Positions 9,826-18,098 of a DNA stretch of 64,000 nt are shown piece by piece. The notes below the pieces were generated by a model that was not told the origin of the DNA, ran no database searches, and saw only the letters and a program-made list of their open reading frames with translations. The DNA is from Acidobacteriota bacterium (GTDB lineage: Bacteria > Acidobacteriota > Blastocatellia > Pyrinomonadales > Pyrinomonadaceae). Where the stretch lies: NCBI GenBank assembly GCA_016716435.1, contig JADJWI010000003.1, positions 930,001-994,000 of the forward strand, given 5' to 3'. How positions within the stretch are numbered: the stretch's first letter is position 1; every line of letters begins with the position of its first letter. The translations under genes were made by a program, and so were the position numbers.

Positions 9826-10068
9826 TTATCGCAGCCGGAGCAAATTCTCGACCGAGACGTCCTCGTCGATCGCCTCCCAACGAATGCCGAGCCCGCCGCC
9901 GATCAGTTGCCAGGCCTTTCGCTCATGCTCGGTCGCATTCTCAAGCCGCGGAAACCACGTCAGCGGTACCGAAACGGCACGCCCATCGGCAAGCGCGACC
10001 CTGAGCGCATCATCGCTGCACATCACGTCCACCGCAAGTGGCCTAACATTTACCGCTGACAGGCTCAT
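9826..10068 (-). CDS. DUF2442 domain-containing protein
   Basis: An 80-residue protein matching the DUF2442 pattern along its length: VDVMCSDDALRVALADGR, SVPLTWFPRL, and LIGGGLGIRWEAIDEDVSVENLL. Family members are often small DNA-associated or toxin-antitoxin-like proteins, but no toxin partner is adjacent, so the function is unknown. It lies 77 bp upstream of selB on the same strand. Confidence 0.8.
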   Translation of the reverse strand: MSLSAVNVRPLAVDVMCSDDALRVALADGRAVSVPLTWFPRLENATEHERKAWQLIGGGLGIRWEAIDEDVSVENLLRLR

Positions 10069-10172
10069 AAAACTCTAAACCAAAAACCACCTAAAGATTA
10101 CCGAAAAACCGCCACCCGCCGCAACCCTGGGCTTTGAGTTGCAGAGTTTCAGAGTTGCGACCATAACTGCTG

Positions 10173-10204
10173 TGTCGAGCATTCTTGCTGTCGAGCAATC
10201 TTGC
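10173..10204. repeat. Tandem 16-bp direct repeat
   Basis: Two adjacent copies of TGTCGAGCA(T/A)TCTTGC. The first 11 bases (TGTCGAGCATT) occur again at 16798-16808 upstream of the second ECF sigma gene. Confidence 0.5.
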
Positions 10205-10443
10205 TATTAGATCAACCCTGTAGCGATGAGAATCAACACCTCGTGCATTTCGACTCGAAAAATTAATCAAAGAGTATATTCGACCGAGATTCTCGTTGGC
10301 TCCCGCTTCCGGTATTGGACGTCCTGATTTTTTTCCGCAAAAGTCGATACGTAAAAAATATTTGGAATCGACGTGTGATGACCATGTATAATCTTTCCAG
10401 CCGATCGCTTCGGCGGGAACGCAAAGTTCGACTTTTGTGCAAA

Positions 10444-10471
10444 GCGCTTATCAATTTTCATTGATAAGCGC
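10444..10471. promoter_or_regulatory. Perfect 11-bp inverted repeat with 6-nt loop
   Basis: GCGCTTATCAA, then TTTTCA, then TTGATAAGCGC. No T-run follows on either strand, so a protein-binding operator or a mobile-element end is as likely as a terminator. It lies about 145 bp before the S1C protease start. Confidence 0.5.
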
Positions 10472-10615
10472 CATCAATTTCTGAGCGGAGTTTACACTCC
10501 AATTAACAATCGCAAAGGCATCGAAAGCGCCTTGTGCAATCCAATTATGCCTTTTGAAACACGCAGGTTTCCCGAGGTGTTTACTCAAATCTATCAAAAG
10601 AAGGTCTCTCGAGTT

Positions 10616-11788
10616 ATGATGGGTCGCTTTTTACTAGTGTCATTTTCGTCGGTGGTAAACATTCTCACAGTTTTGTCGCTAAATGTCGCAGTAGCCGGAC
10701 AAGATGTTCGGATCCTTGCGAAACGTATTATGCCTTCCGTGGTTATGGTTGAGGCGAAGGGTGATGATAACCAGACGGTAGCGATCGGGAGTGGTTTTTT
10801 TGTCGAGCCGGATGTAGTTGCCACAAATCTACACATCCTTAGACGGTGCTCCTCGGCAGTCGTAAGGGTGGTGGGGACTAAGAAAAATCTAAAGGTAGCG
10901 GGAGTTATTGGAATTGACACTGTAAACGATCTAGCGTTGCTTTTGGTAGAGGATGCGAATGTAGCTCCTCTTAAGCTCTCGCAAGCAGTTAGATTGCCTG
11001 TTGGTGAAAAGATATTTGCGTTTGGAAACCCGCGTGGGCTCGAAGGAACAGTATCAGATGGTATCGTGAGCGGCTTACAAACGCGTACGTTTGGTAAAAG
11101 CGAGTTTATTCAGATAACCGCGCCGATTTCGCCTGGCAGTAGCGGTGGTCCTGTTGTTGATGTGCAGGGAAGAGTTGTAGGGGTTGCCACTTTGTTTTTT
11201 AAGGAATCCCAGAACCTTAATTTCGCGGTTCCTGCGAGATTTCTTCAACAGTTGATTTCGTTTTCGAACGAGAGAATGTCTTTAGCTCCAGTTTCCCAGA
11301 TACGGCGGCTTTTTGATGATGAGAAGTCAGGTTCGAAATTGTTAAATCGCACAAACATCGCAGAAAGAATATCAAGGTCTCTGGTTGGTACTTCCCGGCG
11401 TTCGTCGTTACCAGATGGAACCATTGTCGAGAGTCGTGTTGCATCGGTCGAATTGTCGGAATGTCGTATTCGAATCGTAACGGTTTCCGCGATGCCGACG
11501 ACGCCCGTTAAGTCGACCGAGATAATTAGTTTTGACCTTAGTCGGTCGTCTGGAGTTGCCTTGTTACCTGGATCAGACGACAAGTCATCGAGAGAACTTG
11601 CGTTTATTGGTGAATCGGCATTGGTCGAGTATTTCCTCGGCGACCAGCTTGTTCGAACCTCGCGGCCGTCTCCAGGAGTCAAGTTTCCATTGTCCAATCA
11701 GTCTCAGGCTGAGACGATAAGACTGGATTTTGAAAGTTTAAGACAAATGTGCGTAGACGAGAACAATTCACAATCACGCGAGCCTTAA
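10616..11788 (+). CDS. Trypsin-like (S1C/HtrA-type) serine protease without PDZ domain
   Basis: 390 residues from ATG 10616 (AGAAGG about 11 nt upstream). An N-terminal hydrophobic stretch (FLLVSFSSVVNILTVLSLNVAVAGQ) is a probable signal peptide. The catalytic triad is visible: His in ATNLHIL, Asp in DTVNDLALL, Ser in GSSGGP, with FGNPRGLEGTVSDGIVSG typical of HtrA proteases. The C-terminal 170 residues are not recognised and show no PDZ domain, unlike DegP/DegS. Base composition (about 44% GC in sampled lines) and codon use differ from the flanking genes, suggesting transfer. In-frame ATG 10547 and TTG 10532 are possible earlier starts without a ribosome binding site. Confidence 0.82.
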   Translation: MMGRFLLVSFSSVVNILTVLSLNVAVAGQDVRILAKRIMPSVVMVEAKGDDNQTVAIGSGFFVEPDVVATNLHILRRCSSAVVRVVGTKKNLKVAGVIGIDTVNDLALLLVEDANVAPLKLSQAVRLPVGEKIFAFGNPRGLEGTVSDGIVSGLQTRTFGKSEFIQITAPISPGSSGGPVVDVQGRVVGVATLFFKESQNLNFAVPARFLQQLISFSNERMSLAPVSQIRRLFDDEKSGSKLLNRTNIAERISRSLVGTSRRSSLPDGTIVESRVASVELSECRIRIVTVSAMPTTPVKSTEIISFDLSRSSGVALLPGSDDKSSRELAFIGESALVEYFLGDQLVRTSRPSPGVKFPLSNQSQAETIRLDFESLRQMCVDENNSQSREP

Positions 11789-11915
11789 TTTACAAAACTA
11801 TAGTTCTCGCAAATAATCCACGAACAAAACTGATCAGCGGAGGGATTCTTGAGGGGAAGAGCAGAATAGAAAATTATCAAATCCATACGCCAGCTAACGC
11901 TGGAACTCCATACAA

Positions 11916-14033
11916 TTATTCTTCTGTTTCGTATTGGTCTAGCTTTCGGTAGAGGGTTTTGCGGCCGATGTCTAGGAGGCGGGCGGCGCGGGATTTGTCG
12001 TTGTCGGTGTATTCGAGCGTGGCTTCGATGGCCCGGCGTTCGATTTGTTCCATTGATGCGGGCAGGGCGATGAAGATGCCTTTGGCGCTTCCGTCGGCGG
12101 CGGCGACGGCCCGCTCGTGGCGGTTAACGGCCTCGGTGTCGTCGGCGGTCCGGCCGATCGCGTCGGGCAGGTCGTCGAGCTCGATCTGCCGCCCGGAGGC
12201 GATGATCACCCCTCGCTCGATGGCGTTCTCAAGTTCGCGGACGTTGCCCGGCCAATCGTAGGCGACGAGTGCACGAAGGGCTTCCTTTGAGATGCCGTTG
12301 ATGTGGCGGCCGGTCTTCTCTTTTGCCCGCTCAAGGAAGTGAAAAACGAGCGGGTGAATGTCCTCAACCCGTTCGCGGAGCGGCGGCAATTTGATCGGAA
12401 AAACCGAGAGCCGATAGAAAAGATCCCGGCGAAAGCGGCCTTCCTCGGCGGCCCGTTCGAGGTCAATGTTGGTCGCGGCGACGACGCGGACGTCGGTCTT
12501 GATCACCTTGTTTCCGCCGACGCGGGTCAGCTCGCCGTCCTGCAAAACGCGGAGCAGCTTCACCTGTGCCTGCATCGGCATCTCGCCGATCTCGTCGAGG
12601 AAAAGCGTTCCGCCATCGGCTTCTTCAAACCGGCCGCGGCGGTCGCTCCGGGCATCGGTAAAGGCACCTTTCTCGTGGCCGAAGAGCTCGGATTCGAGCA
12701 GCGTTTCCGGGATCGCACCGCAGTTGATCTTCACATATGGCCCGTCTTCGCGGCCGGAATTGAAGTGGATAAGGTTCGCCAGCAGTTCCTTGCCGGTGCC
12801 GCTTTCGCCTTCGATCAGCACGGTCGCGTTCGCATCGGCGACGTTGAGAGCAAGCTCGATCGCCCGCCGGATCGAGGGTGCCTGGCCGATGATCTCGCTC
12901 TGCCGCTGATGGAGCTCTGCCTTGAGCCGCATCACCTCGGCCGAGAGTTGGTCGCGTTCGAGCGCGGTGCCGATCTGGTCGGCGATGCCCTCGACCAACG
13001 CAACATCGTGCTTCTCAAACGACGTAACCTCGCCCCAAACGAAGCCGAGCAGACCGTAGGTCGCTCCGCCTACGCGGACCGGAGTCAGCAATGCCGCCTT
13101 GCCGCCGAGCGTCCGGTTAAAAATTATCTTGATGGGCAGCGGAAGTTGCGAATCGGTTAGCGACTTCGTTTTGCCGTCGCGGATCAAGTCGGCGACCGCC
13201 GGAAATGTATCGATCCGAAGCGAGCGGCCGTGTGCTTCGACCATCTTGAGGAGCTTGCCGGGCGTGATGCCCTCGGCCGTCTTGAATGATTGCAGCGAAA
13301 TGCGTTCGCCGGCGTTATCGATAACGCCAAGCGCACCGTAATCGGCACCGACGAGGCTGATCGCCCGCTCGAGTGCACGGTCTGAGACCTCATTGAAATC
13401 GGAGTGCGAGTTGAGCGTGTTGGCTATCTCGAGCAGTGCCGTCGTCCGCCGCGATTCCTGCTCCTGCGTCACGTAAAGCCGGGTGTATTGATAGCCGATG
13501 GCGAGCTGCTGGGCGATGGATTCGAGGAACTGCACTTCCTCGTCGAGCCAGACGCGCGGCTTGCGAGTATCGTGGAGCCCGAGCAGCCCGATTACCTCGC
13601 CGCTCAGCCTGATCGGGATGATGAGCAGCGACCGCGTCTCAAGCGCCTTTGCAAAGAACTTGAGCGTCGCGTCCTTGGTCTTCGCGGTGTCGTTGATACG
13701 GATCGGTTTGGAGATATCAAATTGCGTGACGAGCCGCTTTGCATCGACCGGGATGACCGTGCCTTTGCTCGACGGGATCTTTGTATCCCGCCGCCACTCG
13801 TGGCTGATCCTTAGCTCTTTCTCATCAACGAGTTGGAGCACGTCGCAGCGGTCGGCCTCGAGCATTCGGCCGATCTCAGAAACGACGACGTTCAAGAAGC
13901 GTTCAAGGTCGATGCTCTCCGGCAGGTCGCGGGCCAGCCGCTCGATGATGCCCTCGCGGGCCTCGTGCATGTGGATCTTGCGTTCGAGCGAAAGTGCTCG
14001 CGGTTCGTCGAGTTCGATACGGGTCAAAGCCAT
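11916..14033 (-). CDS. Sigma-54-dependent activator with two GAF domains, AAA+ and Fis-type HTH
   Basis: 705 residues. Two GAF domains (about 25-185 and 200-345) are followed by an AAA+ domain with Walker A GESGTGKE, Walker B GTLFLDEIGEM, the R-finger region FRRDLFYRLSVFPIKLPPLRER, and WPGNVRELENAIER. The C-terminus has a Fis-like helix-turn-helix (DKSRAARLLDIGRKTLYRKL). The sigma-54 contact loop reads GAFTDA (residues 456-461) instead of GAFTGA. It has no receiver domain, so it is probably controlled by ligands of the GAF domains. It stands alone, with no adjacent kinase. Confidence 0.92.
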   Translation of the reverse strand: MALTRIELDEPRALSLERKIHMHEAREGIIERLARDLPESIDLERFLNVVVSEIGRMLEADRCDVLQLVDEKELRISHEWRRDTKIPSSKGTVIPVDAKRLVTQFDISKPIRINDTAKTKDATLKFFAKALETRSLLIIPIRLSGEVIGLLGLHDTRKPRVWLDEEVQFLESIAQQLAIGYQYTRLYVTQEQESRRTTALLEIANTLNSHSDFNEVSDRALERAISLVGADYGALGVIDNAGERISLQSFKTAEGITPGKLLKMVEAHGRSLRIDTFPAVADLIRDGKTKSLTDSQLPLPIKIIFNRTLGGKAALLTPVRVGGATYGLLGFVWGEVTSFEKHDVALVEGIADQIGTALERDQLSAEVMRLKAELHQRQSEIIGQAPSIRRAIELALNVADANATVLIEGESGTGKELLANLIHFNSGREDGPYVKINCGAIPETLLESELFGHEKGAFTDARSDRRGRFEEADGGTLFLDEIGEMPMQAQVKLLRVLQDGELTRVGGNKVIKTDVRVVAATNIDLERAAEEGRFRRDLFYRLSVFPIKLPPLRERVEDIHPLVFHFLERAKEKTGRHINGISKEALRALVAYDWPGNVRELENAIERGVIIASGRQIELDDLPDAIGRTADDTEAVNRHERAVAAADGSAKGIFIALPASMEQIERRAIEATLEYTDNDKSRAARLLDIGRKTLYRKLDQYETEE

Positions 14034-14120
14034 AGTAAAGCCTAACCCGTAATTTGCGACGGCGGCGTGGCGATGTCAAGTTGATACACGTTTGCCCGGT
14101 GTGTCAGAGGGCTACACAGT

Positions 14121-14996
14121 CTAGTTCGATCTGGGTCGATTTGCCGCAGGTGGTGGCGTTTGCGGCGGTCGGGTTGGCCGGGGCTCGGGCGGTTTTGTGG
14201 TGTTCGCGGGCGGTTTCGTGTTGGAGCCCGTGGCCGTGTTCGCCGCTGCGTTTGCGTTCGAATTCGCATTTCGCTTGTCGTCGCCGGGCATTACGGTAAA
14301 GCTGACCCGCTTCTGGCCGGCCTCGGCTCTTTCAAGCAGTTCGAGGGCCTCGATGTTGTCAGCGTCAAGCTCGACCGACTTCTTGAGCACTCCGACCGCT
14401 TCGGAATATTTGGCGAGCTTGATGAGAACCGCTCCCAGTTCCTGCTGATATTCTGTGTCGTCCGGGTTGAGCTTTACCGCCTGCCGCAGTGCACGAGCGG
14501 CGTCTTCATCTTCATTGAGTTTGTTATACGACCGGCCGAGATTGTAATAGGCGTTGTGGTCTTCGTCATTGGCGTCGATCAGCTTTTTATATGCCTCGAC
14601 CGCCTTTTCAAAGGCGAGCACGGACTGCGGTTTGGCCGGTTTTCCTTTTGAATTCGCCGGAGTTTCGGTCGGTTCGATCTGCTGCTCGGCGGCCATCTGG
14701 TCGCGAAATTCGATCAACGCATGAGCAATACCGAGCCTGAAATACGCCTCGGCGAGGTCGGGGTTTATCTCGACCGCCCGATTCAAAAGCTCGATCGCCT
14801 TTTCAGTATCGCCGGTTTCAAGCTGCTTGACGCCATCCGTCAAGGCCAGGTTCGCGTCAGTATAATCGGCGGCGTTTGCCATTGGCGTGGGTTCGGCGGC
14901 GACATTCGCATTCTCGGCCGTCGGCCCCGCGCCGGAACAGGCCGCGAAGAACGCAGCCGCAAACACCAAAACCACTGACGCCAAGACCTTGAACAT
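14121..14996 (-). CDS. TPR lipoprotein
   Basis: 291 residues. Starts MFKVLASVVLVFAAAFFAAC, a lipoprotein signal with lipobox FAAC. Three to four TPR units follow (AIELLNRAVEINPDLAEAYFRLGIA; HNAYYNLGRSYNKLNEDEDAARALRQAVKLNPDD; YSEAVGVLKKSVELDADNIEALELL), then an Asn/Thr/Pro-rich tail. The ATG at 14996 is 4 bp beyond the HIT gene stop, so the two are probably cotranscribed. GGGGTAG precedes the start. The longer frame beginning at 15074 overlaps the HIT gene and lacks the lipoprotein start. Confidence 0.83.
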   Translation of the reverse strand: MFKVLASVVLVFAAAFFAACSGAGPTAENANVAAEPTPMANAADYTDANLALTDGVKQLETGDTEKAIELLNRAVEINPDLAEAYFRLGIAHALIEFRDQMAAEQQIEPTETPANSKGKPAKPQSVLAFEKAVEAYKKLIDANDEDHNAYYNLGRSYNKLNEDEDAARALRQAVKLNPDDTEYQQELGAVLIKLAKYSEAVGVLKKSVELDADNIEALELLERAEAGQKRVSFTVMPGDDKRNANSNANAAANTATGSNTKPPANTTKPPEPRPTRPPQTPPPAANRPRSN

Positions 14997-15000
14997 AAAA

Positions 15001-15351
15001 CTACCCCGGCGGAAATACGAACGGCCGGCCTGCCAAAAGGTGAATGTGAAGATGAAAAACGGTCTGCCCGCCATCCTCGTTCGTATTTATAACGACCCGA
15101 TATCCCGACTCGGCAAAGCCCTTATCGCGGGCAATACTTGCCGCTGCAAGAAGCAGATGCCCGACCGAACTCCGGTCCATTCCGTCTGCTTTATCAAGAG
15201 ATTCGATGTGCTGCCGCGGGACGATCAGGATATGCGTCGGGGCCTGCGGCGAGATGTCGTCAAAGGCGATACACTGATCGTCTTCATAGACCCTCGCCGA
15301 CGGAATTTCCCCGGCAATTATTTTACAGAACAGACAATCTGGCATCGACAT
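15001..15351 (-). CDS. HIT-family nucleotide hydrolase (HinT-like)
   Basis: 116 residues, typical size. It shows CLFCKIIAGEIPSARVYED, the HILIVPRQHI segment and the catalytic triad HLHIHLLAGR. HinT-type enzymes hydrolyse nucleoside phosphoramidates such as AMP-lysine. It lies 54 bp downstream of murA on the same strand. Start at ATG 15351, with a second ATG two codons later. Confidence 0.92.
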   Translation of the reverse strand: MSMPDCLFCKIIAGEIPSARVYEDDQCIAFDDISPQAPTHILIVPRQHIESLDKADGMDRSSVGHLLLAAASIARDKGFAESGYRVVINTNEDGGQTVFHLHIHLLAGRPFVFPPG

Positions 15352-15405
15352 CGTCTTTCTATTTAATCACAACGGGACGGAGTAAATGAAACGATGGCGG
15401 GCCGG

Positions 15406-16698
15406 CTAGACATCGGCATTGAACGCACCTTCGTCCTTTATCCGTTCGATATCGGCACCGACCGCCTTCAGCTTTCGGACGATGGTCTCGTAGCCGCGGT
15501 CGATGTGGTAAACACGGTCGATCGTCGTCTCGCCCTCGGCACAGAGCCCTGCAAGCACAAGCGATGCAGAGGCCCTGAGGTCAGACGCGATGACGGGCGC
15601 GCCATTGAGCGTCGTCTTGCCGCGGACGGTCGCGGTATTGCCGGTGATATGGATATCGGCACCCATCCGGACAAGCTCCGAGGCGTGCATAAAGCGGTTC
15701 TCAAAGATCGTTTCGGTCACGTGCGAGACACCTTCGGCCTGCGTCATCAGCGCCATGTATTGGGCCTGCATGTCGGTCGGGAAGTCCGGGTGCGGCTCGG
15801 TCGTGACGTCGCGGGCAGAAAGCGGAGCTACTCCAAGCTGAACATGTAGCGAGGTCGGCGATGTCTGCTCGATGATAACACCCACTTCGCGGAGCTTTGC
15901 GATGACGGCCGTCAGGTGATCGGGGCGGCAACTCTCTATCTCAAGCTCGCCGCCGGTGATCGCCGCCGCGACGATGAACGTGCCGGTCTCGATGCGGTCG
16001 GCGATGATGTCATGCTCCGCCCCGCCAAGAGCCTCAACGCCCTCAATGGTCATCGTCTCCGTGCCGGCTCCGGCGATCTTGGCCCCCATTTTATTTAGCA
16101 GCTCGGCGAGATCCTCGATCTCGGGTTCGCGGGCGGCGTTGCGGATCACGGTCGTACCATCAGCGAGCGAGGCGGCCATCATCACGTTCTCAGTACCTGT
16201 TACTGTGACCTTTTCAAACGCGATCTCGGCACCGATGAGGCGGCCTTTCGGAGCGGTCGCAACGACATCGCCCGATTCGAGCGAGACGTTCGCGCCCAAT
16301 GCTTCAAAAGCACGCAAATGAAGATCGATCGGCCGCGTGCCGATGGCGCACCCGCCGGGCAGGCTCACCTTCGCCTTTCCAAACCGAGCAAGCAAGGGCC
16401 CGAGTGCTAGCACGCTCGCTCGCATCGTCCGGACGAGTTCATATGGCGCCTCGTAAGTATCGACATTCTTCGCCGTCACGACGTGCGTCCGAAGCTCGGG
16501 GGTCAAAACGGTCGCCCCGAGGTCCTCGAGCAGCCGCCGCTGCGTGATCAGATCTTTAACGTAAGGGATGTTGCGGAGCGTCACCGTCTCCGGCGTAAGA
16601 AGCGTGGCCGCAAGGCACGGAAGTGCCGAGTTCTTCGCGCCGCTTATCTTTACTGTACCGCTCAGCGGACGTCCGCCGCGGATCAAAAACTTATCCAT
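15406..16698 (-). CDS. murA: UDP-N-acetylglucosamine 1-carboxyvinyltransferase
   Basis: 430 residues, the usual MurA length. It starts MDKFLIRGGRPLSGTVKISGAKN with the conserved KN of the UDP-GlcNAc site. The loop PGGCAIGTRP carries the catalytic Cys117, which binds phosphoenolpyruvate and is the fosfomycin target. Other family segments are DYPTDM-like HPDFPTDMQAQ and ETIFENRFMHASEL. It performs the first committed step of peptidoglycan synthesis in the cytoplasm. It is first in a probable murA-HIT-TPR operon and divergent from the ECF sigma gene. Confidence 0.95.
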   Translation of the reverse strand: MDKFLIRGGRPLSGTVKISGAKNSALPCLAATLLTPETVTLRNIPYVKDLITQRRLLEDLGATVLTPELRTHVVTAKNVDTYEAPYELVRTMRASVLALGPLLARFGKAKVSLPGGCAIGTRPIDLHLRAFEALGANVSLESGDVVATAPKGRLIGAEIAFEKVTVTGTENVMMAASLADGTTVIRNAAREPEIEDLAELLNKMGAKIAGAGTETMTIEGVEALGGAEHDIIADRIETGTFIVAAAITGGELEIESCRPDHLTAVIAKLREVGVIIEQTSPTSLHVQLGVAPLSARDVTTEPHPDFPTDMQAQYMALMTQAEGVSHVTETIFENRFMHASELVRMGADIHITGNTATVRGKTTLNGAPVIASDLRASASLVLAGLCAEGETTIDRVYHIDRGYETIVRKLKAVGADIERIKDEGAFNADV

Positions 16699-16762
16699 AT
16701 CGAAAATACTCGCTCCTCAGAACGTAAGGCGGGATTATAGCATCAACAATAAGAATTTATAA

Positions 16763-16798
16763 CAGCGAGCAGGGTGTCCCGGACCGTCCTGTTCGCTG
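16763..16798. promoter_or_regulatory. Stem-loop in the murA / ECF sigma divergent spacer
   Basis: CAGCGAGCAGG pairs with CCTGTTCGCTG (11 bp, one G-U pair) around a 14-nt loop. No T-run follows on either side. It would lie in the leader of one of the divergent genes or serve as a binding site. The TGTCGAGCATT motif shared with 10173-10183 starts at its right edge. Confidence 0.4.
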
Positions 16799-16861
16799 TC
16801 GAGCATTAAATCTGCTTTGAGTTTTGCTAACACCGTGCTAGAAATCATTAAGAAGCCTGCA

Positions 16862-17467
16862 ATGCCTGACCAAACCCAAGCAATGACCGAGCATGAGATC
16901 CCGGGTTCCCAGCTCGACAGCGAGGACGCACGGCTCGTACTTCGCTGCCGTAAGGGCGAGCAGGCTGCTTGGGATGAACTCGTCGGCCGATACCAGCGGC
17001 TGATCTATGCGATCCCGCGGCGTGCAGGGCTTTCCGAAGACGAGGCGACGGACGTCTTTCAGGAGGTCTTCGTGACGCTGGTGCAAAAGCTCGATGAGCT
17101 CGAACAGCCCGACCGGCTTCGCTCGTGGCTTGTTACGACGACGAAATTCAAGACATGGGCCGTCGTGCGGGGGAGAAAACCGGTTGCGGAACCCGGCGAG
17201 AACCAGGAGCACTCCGAGATGATGGCGGCGATCGCGGACGATTCACCGGCAGCGGATGAGCTCTTGATCGAACTTGAACAGCAGCATCTGATCCGCACTG
17301 CGGTGGCAAAGCTGGATGAGCGGTGCCGGACGATAATTTCGATGATCTATCTCCGCACCACGGCAGCAAGCTATGCCGAGGTCGCCGGCGAGATCGGCGT
17401 CGGCGAAACGAGCATCAGCCCCATGCGGGCCCGGTGTCTTAAGAAGCTCGAAAAATTTTTACGTTAG
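16862..17467 (+). CDS. ECF-type sigma-70 family RNA polymerase sigma factor
   Basis: 201 residues from ATG 16862 (AAGAAG 9 nt upstream); an in-frame TTG at 16817 and ATG at 16883 are alternatives. Region 2 is WDELVGRYQRLIYAIPRRAGLSEDEATDVFQEVFVTL with DRLRSWLVTTTKFKTW. Region 4 is IISMIYLRTTAASYAEVAGEIGVGETSISPMRARCLKKLEKFL. It opens a plus-strand set with a small protein, a CHAT-TPR protease, a subtilase and a secreted VCBS protein, none of which resembles an anti-sigma factor. Control may therefore be through a protein partner among these or by its own expression. Confidence 0.9.
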   Translation: MPDQTQAMTEHEIPGSQLDSEDARLVLRCRKGEQAAWDELVGRYQRLIYAIPRRAGLSEDEATDVFQEVFVTLVQKLDELEQPDRLRSWLVTTTKFKTWAVVRGRKPVAEPGENQEHSEMMAAIADDSPAADELLIELEQQHLIRTAVAKLDERCRTIISMIYLRTTAASYAEVAGEIGVGETSISPMRARCLKKLEKFLR

Positions 17468-17540
17468 GCCGATGACCGAGCCTGTCTTTTCTTGTCGCAG
17501 CAAAGCACTGTATTGACGTCAGAAAGGTGAGGAACCGAAA

Positions 17541-18020
17541 GTGAATTCAGAACAAAGACTTGAAAAGATCGTTAATTTGATGCAGCGGGATGATTCCGTC
17601 GATGCCCCGGCCGACTCCGTGCGATGGGCAAAGAACCTTTTCGCGGTTCGTGCCGCCGAGCCCGGCACGCTGCGTAGATGGGTTGCTGCCCTTATTTCGG
17701 AACTAGCACCCGGGACGCCTGCATTCGGGGAGCGTTCAGCGGCAGCCGGTAAGGCCCGCCAACTCCTATTTCAAGCCGACGAAGCCGCGATCGAGGTTCA
17801 CGTCGAGCCGAAGGGCAAGACGTTCGCAGTTTCGGGGCAGTTCCTTGGCGAGTTTCAAACGGGCTCGGTCGCCACTCTTGCTGCCGGCGTATTGAAGCTT
17901 GAATGCGAGCTTTCCGAGGTCGGTGGTTTTAGTTTCGAGAAAGTTGCGAAAGGCGACTATGAATTGGTGATCCGAACCGACGAGGGTGAATTCGCGATCG
18001 AGAGGCTTTCAATAGGGTAG
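17541..18020 (+). CDS. Uncharacterised small protein between ECF sigma and CHAT genes
   Basis: 159 residues, GTG start preceded by GGTGAGGAACC. No signal peptide or membrane segment is visible. The N-terminal half is helical (MNSEQRLEKIVNLMQRD, SVRWAKNLFAVR); the C-terminal half looks beta-rich (AIEVHVEPKGKTFAVSGQFLG, GDYELVIRTDEGEFAIERLSIG), as in carboxypeptidase-regulatory or Cna-B-like folds. Its position 73 bp behind the sigma factor and 78 bp before the CHAT gene suggests a partner or adaptor of this set. Function not recognised. Confidence 0.72.
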   Translation: MNSEQRLEKIVNLMQRDDSVDAPADSVRWAKNLFAVRAAEPGTLRRWVAALISELAPGTPAFGERSAAAGKARQLLFQADEAAIEVHVEPKGKTFAVSGQFLGEFQTGSVATLAAGVLKLECELSEVGGFSFEKVAKGDYELVIRTDEGEFAIERLSIG

Positions 18021-18056
18021 AGATCAAGGGGCATTTACTCCGCATAGAAACTTGAA

Positions 18057-18090
18057 ACAGGAAAGCCGCGAGGTTTTCCTGTATTTTATT
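18057..18090 (+). terminator. Intrinsic terminator-like stem-loop just before the CHAT gene
   Basis: ACAGGAAA (18057-18064) pairs with TTTCCTGT (18075-18082), followed by ATTTTATT. It ends 8 nt before the CHAT start codon, so it may attenuate read-through from the sigma factor genes or mask the CHAT start. Confidence 0.55.
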
Positions 18091-18098
18091 GTTTGCCG

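Larger units (their letters stand above)
10069..10615. other. 547-bp gene-poor spacer, AT-richer than neighbours
   Basis: No convincing gene. It holds a tandem pair of 16-bp units (10173-10188 and 10189-10204, differing at one base) and a perfect inverted repeat at 10444-10471. Short frames on the minus strand here lack family motifs and ribosome binding sites. Confidence 0.5.

Noticed and set aside
10263..10461. Two short minus-strand frames in the AT-rich spacer
   Set aside because: Overlapping frames, no ribosome site, no family pattern.
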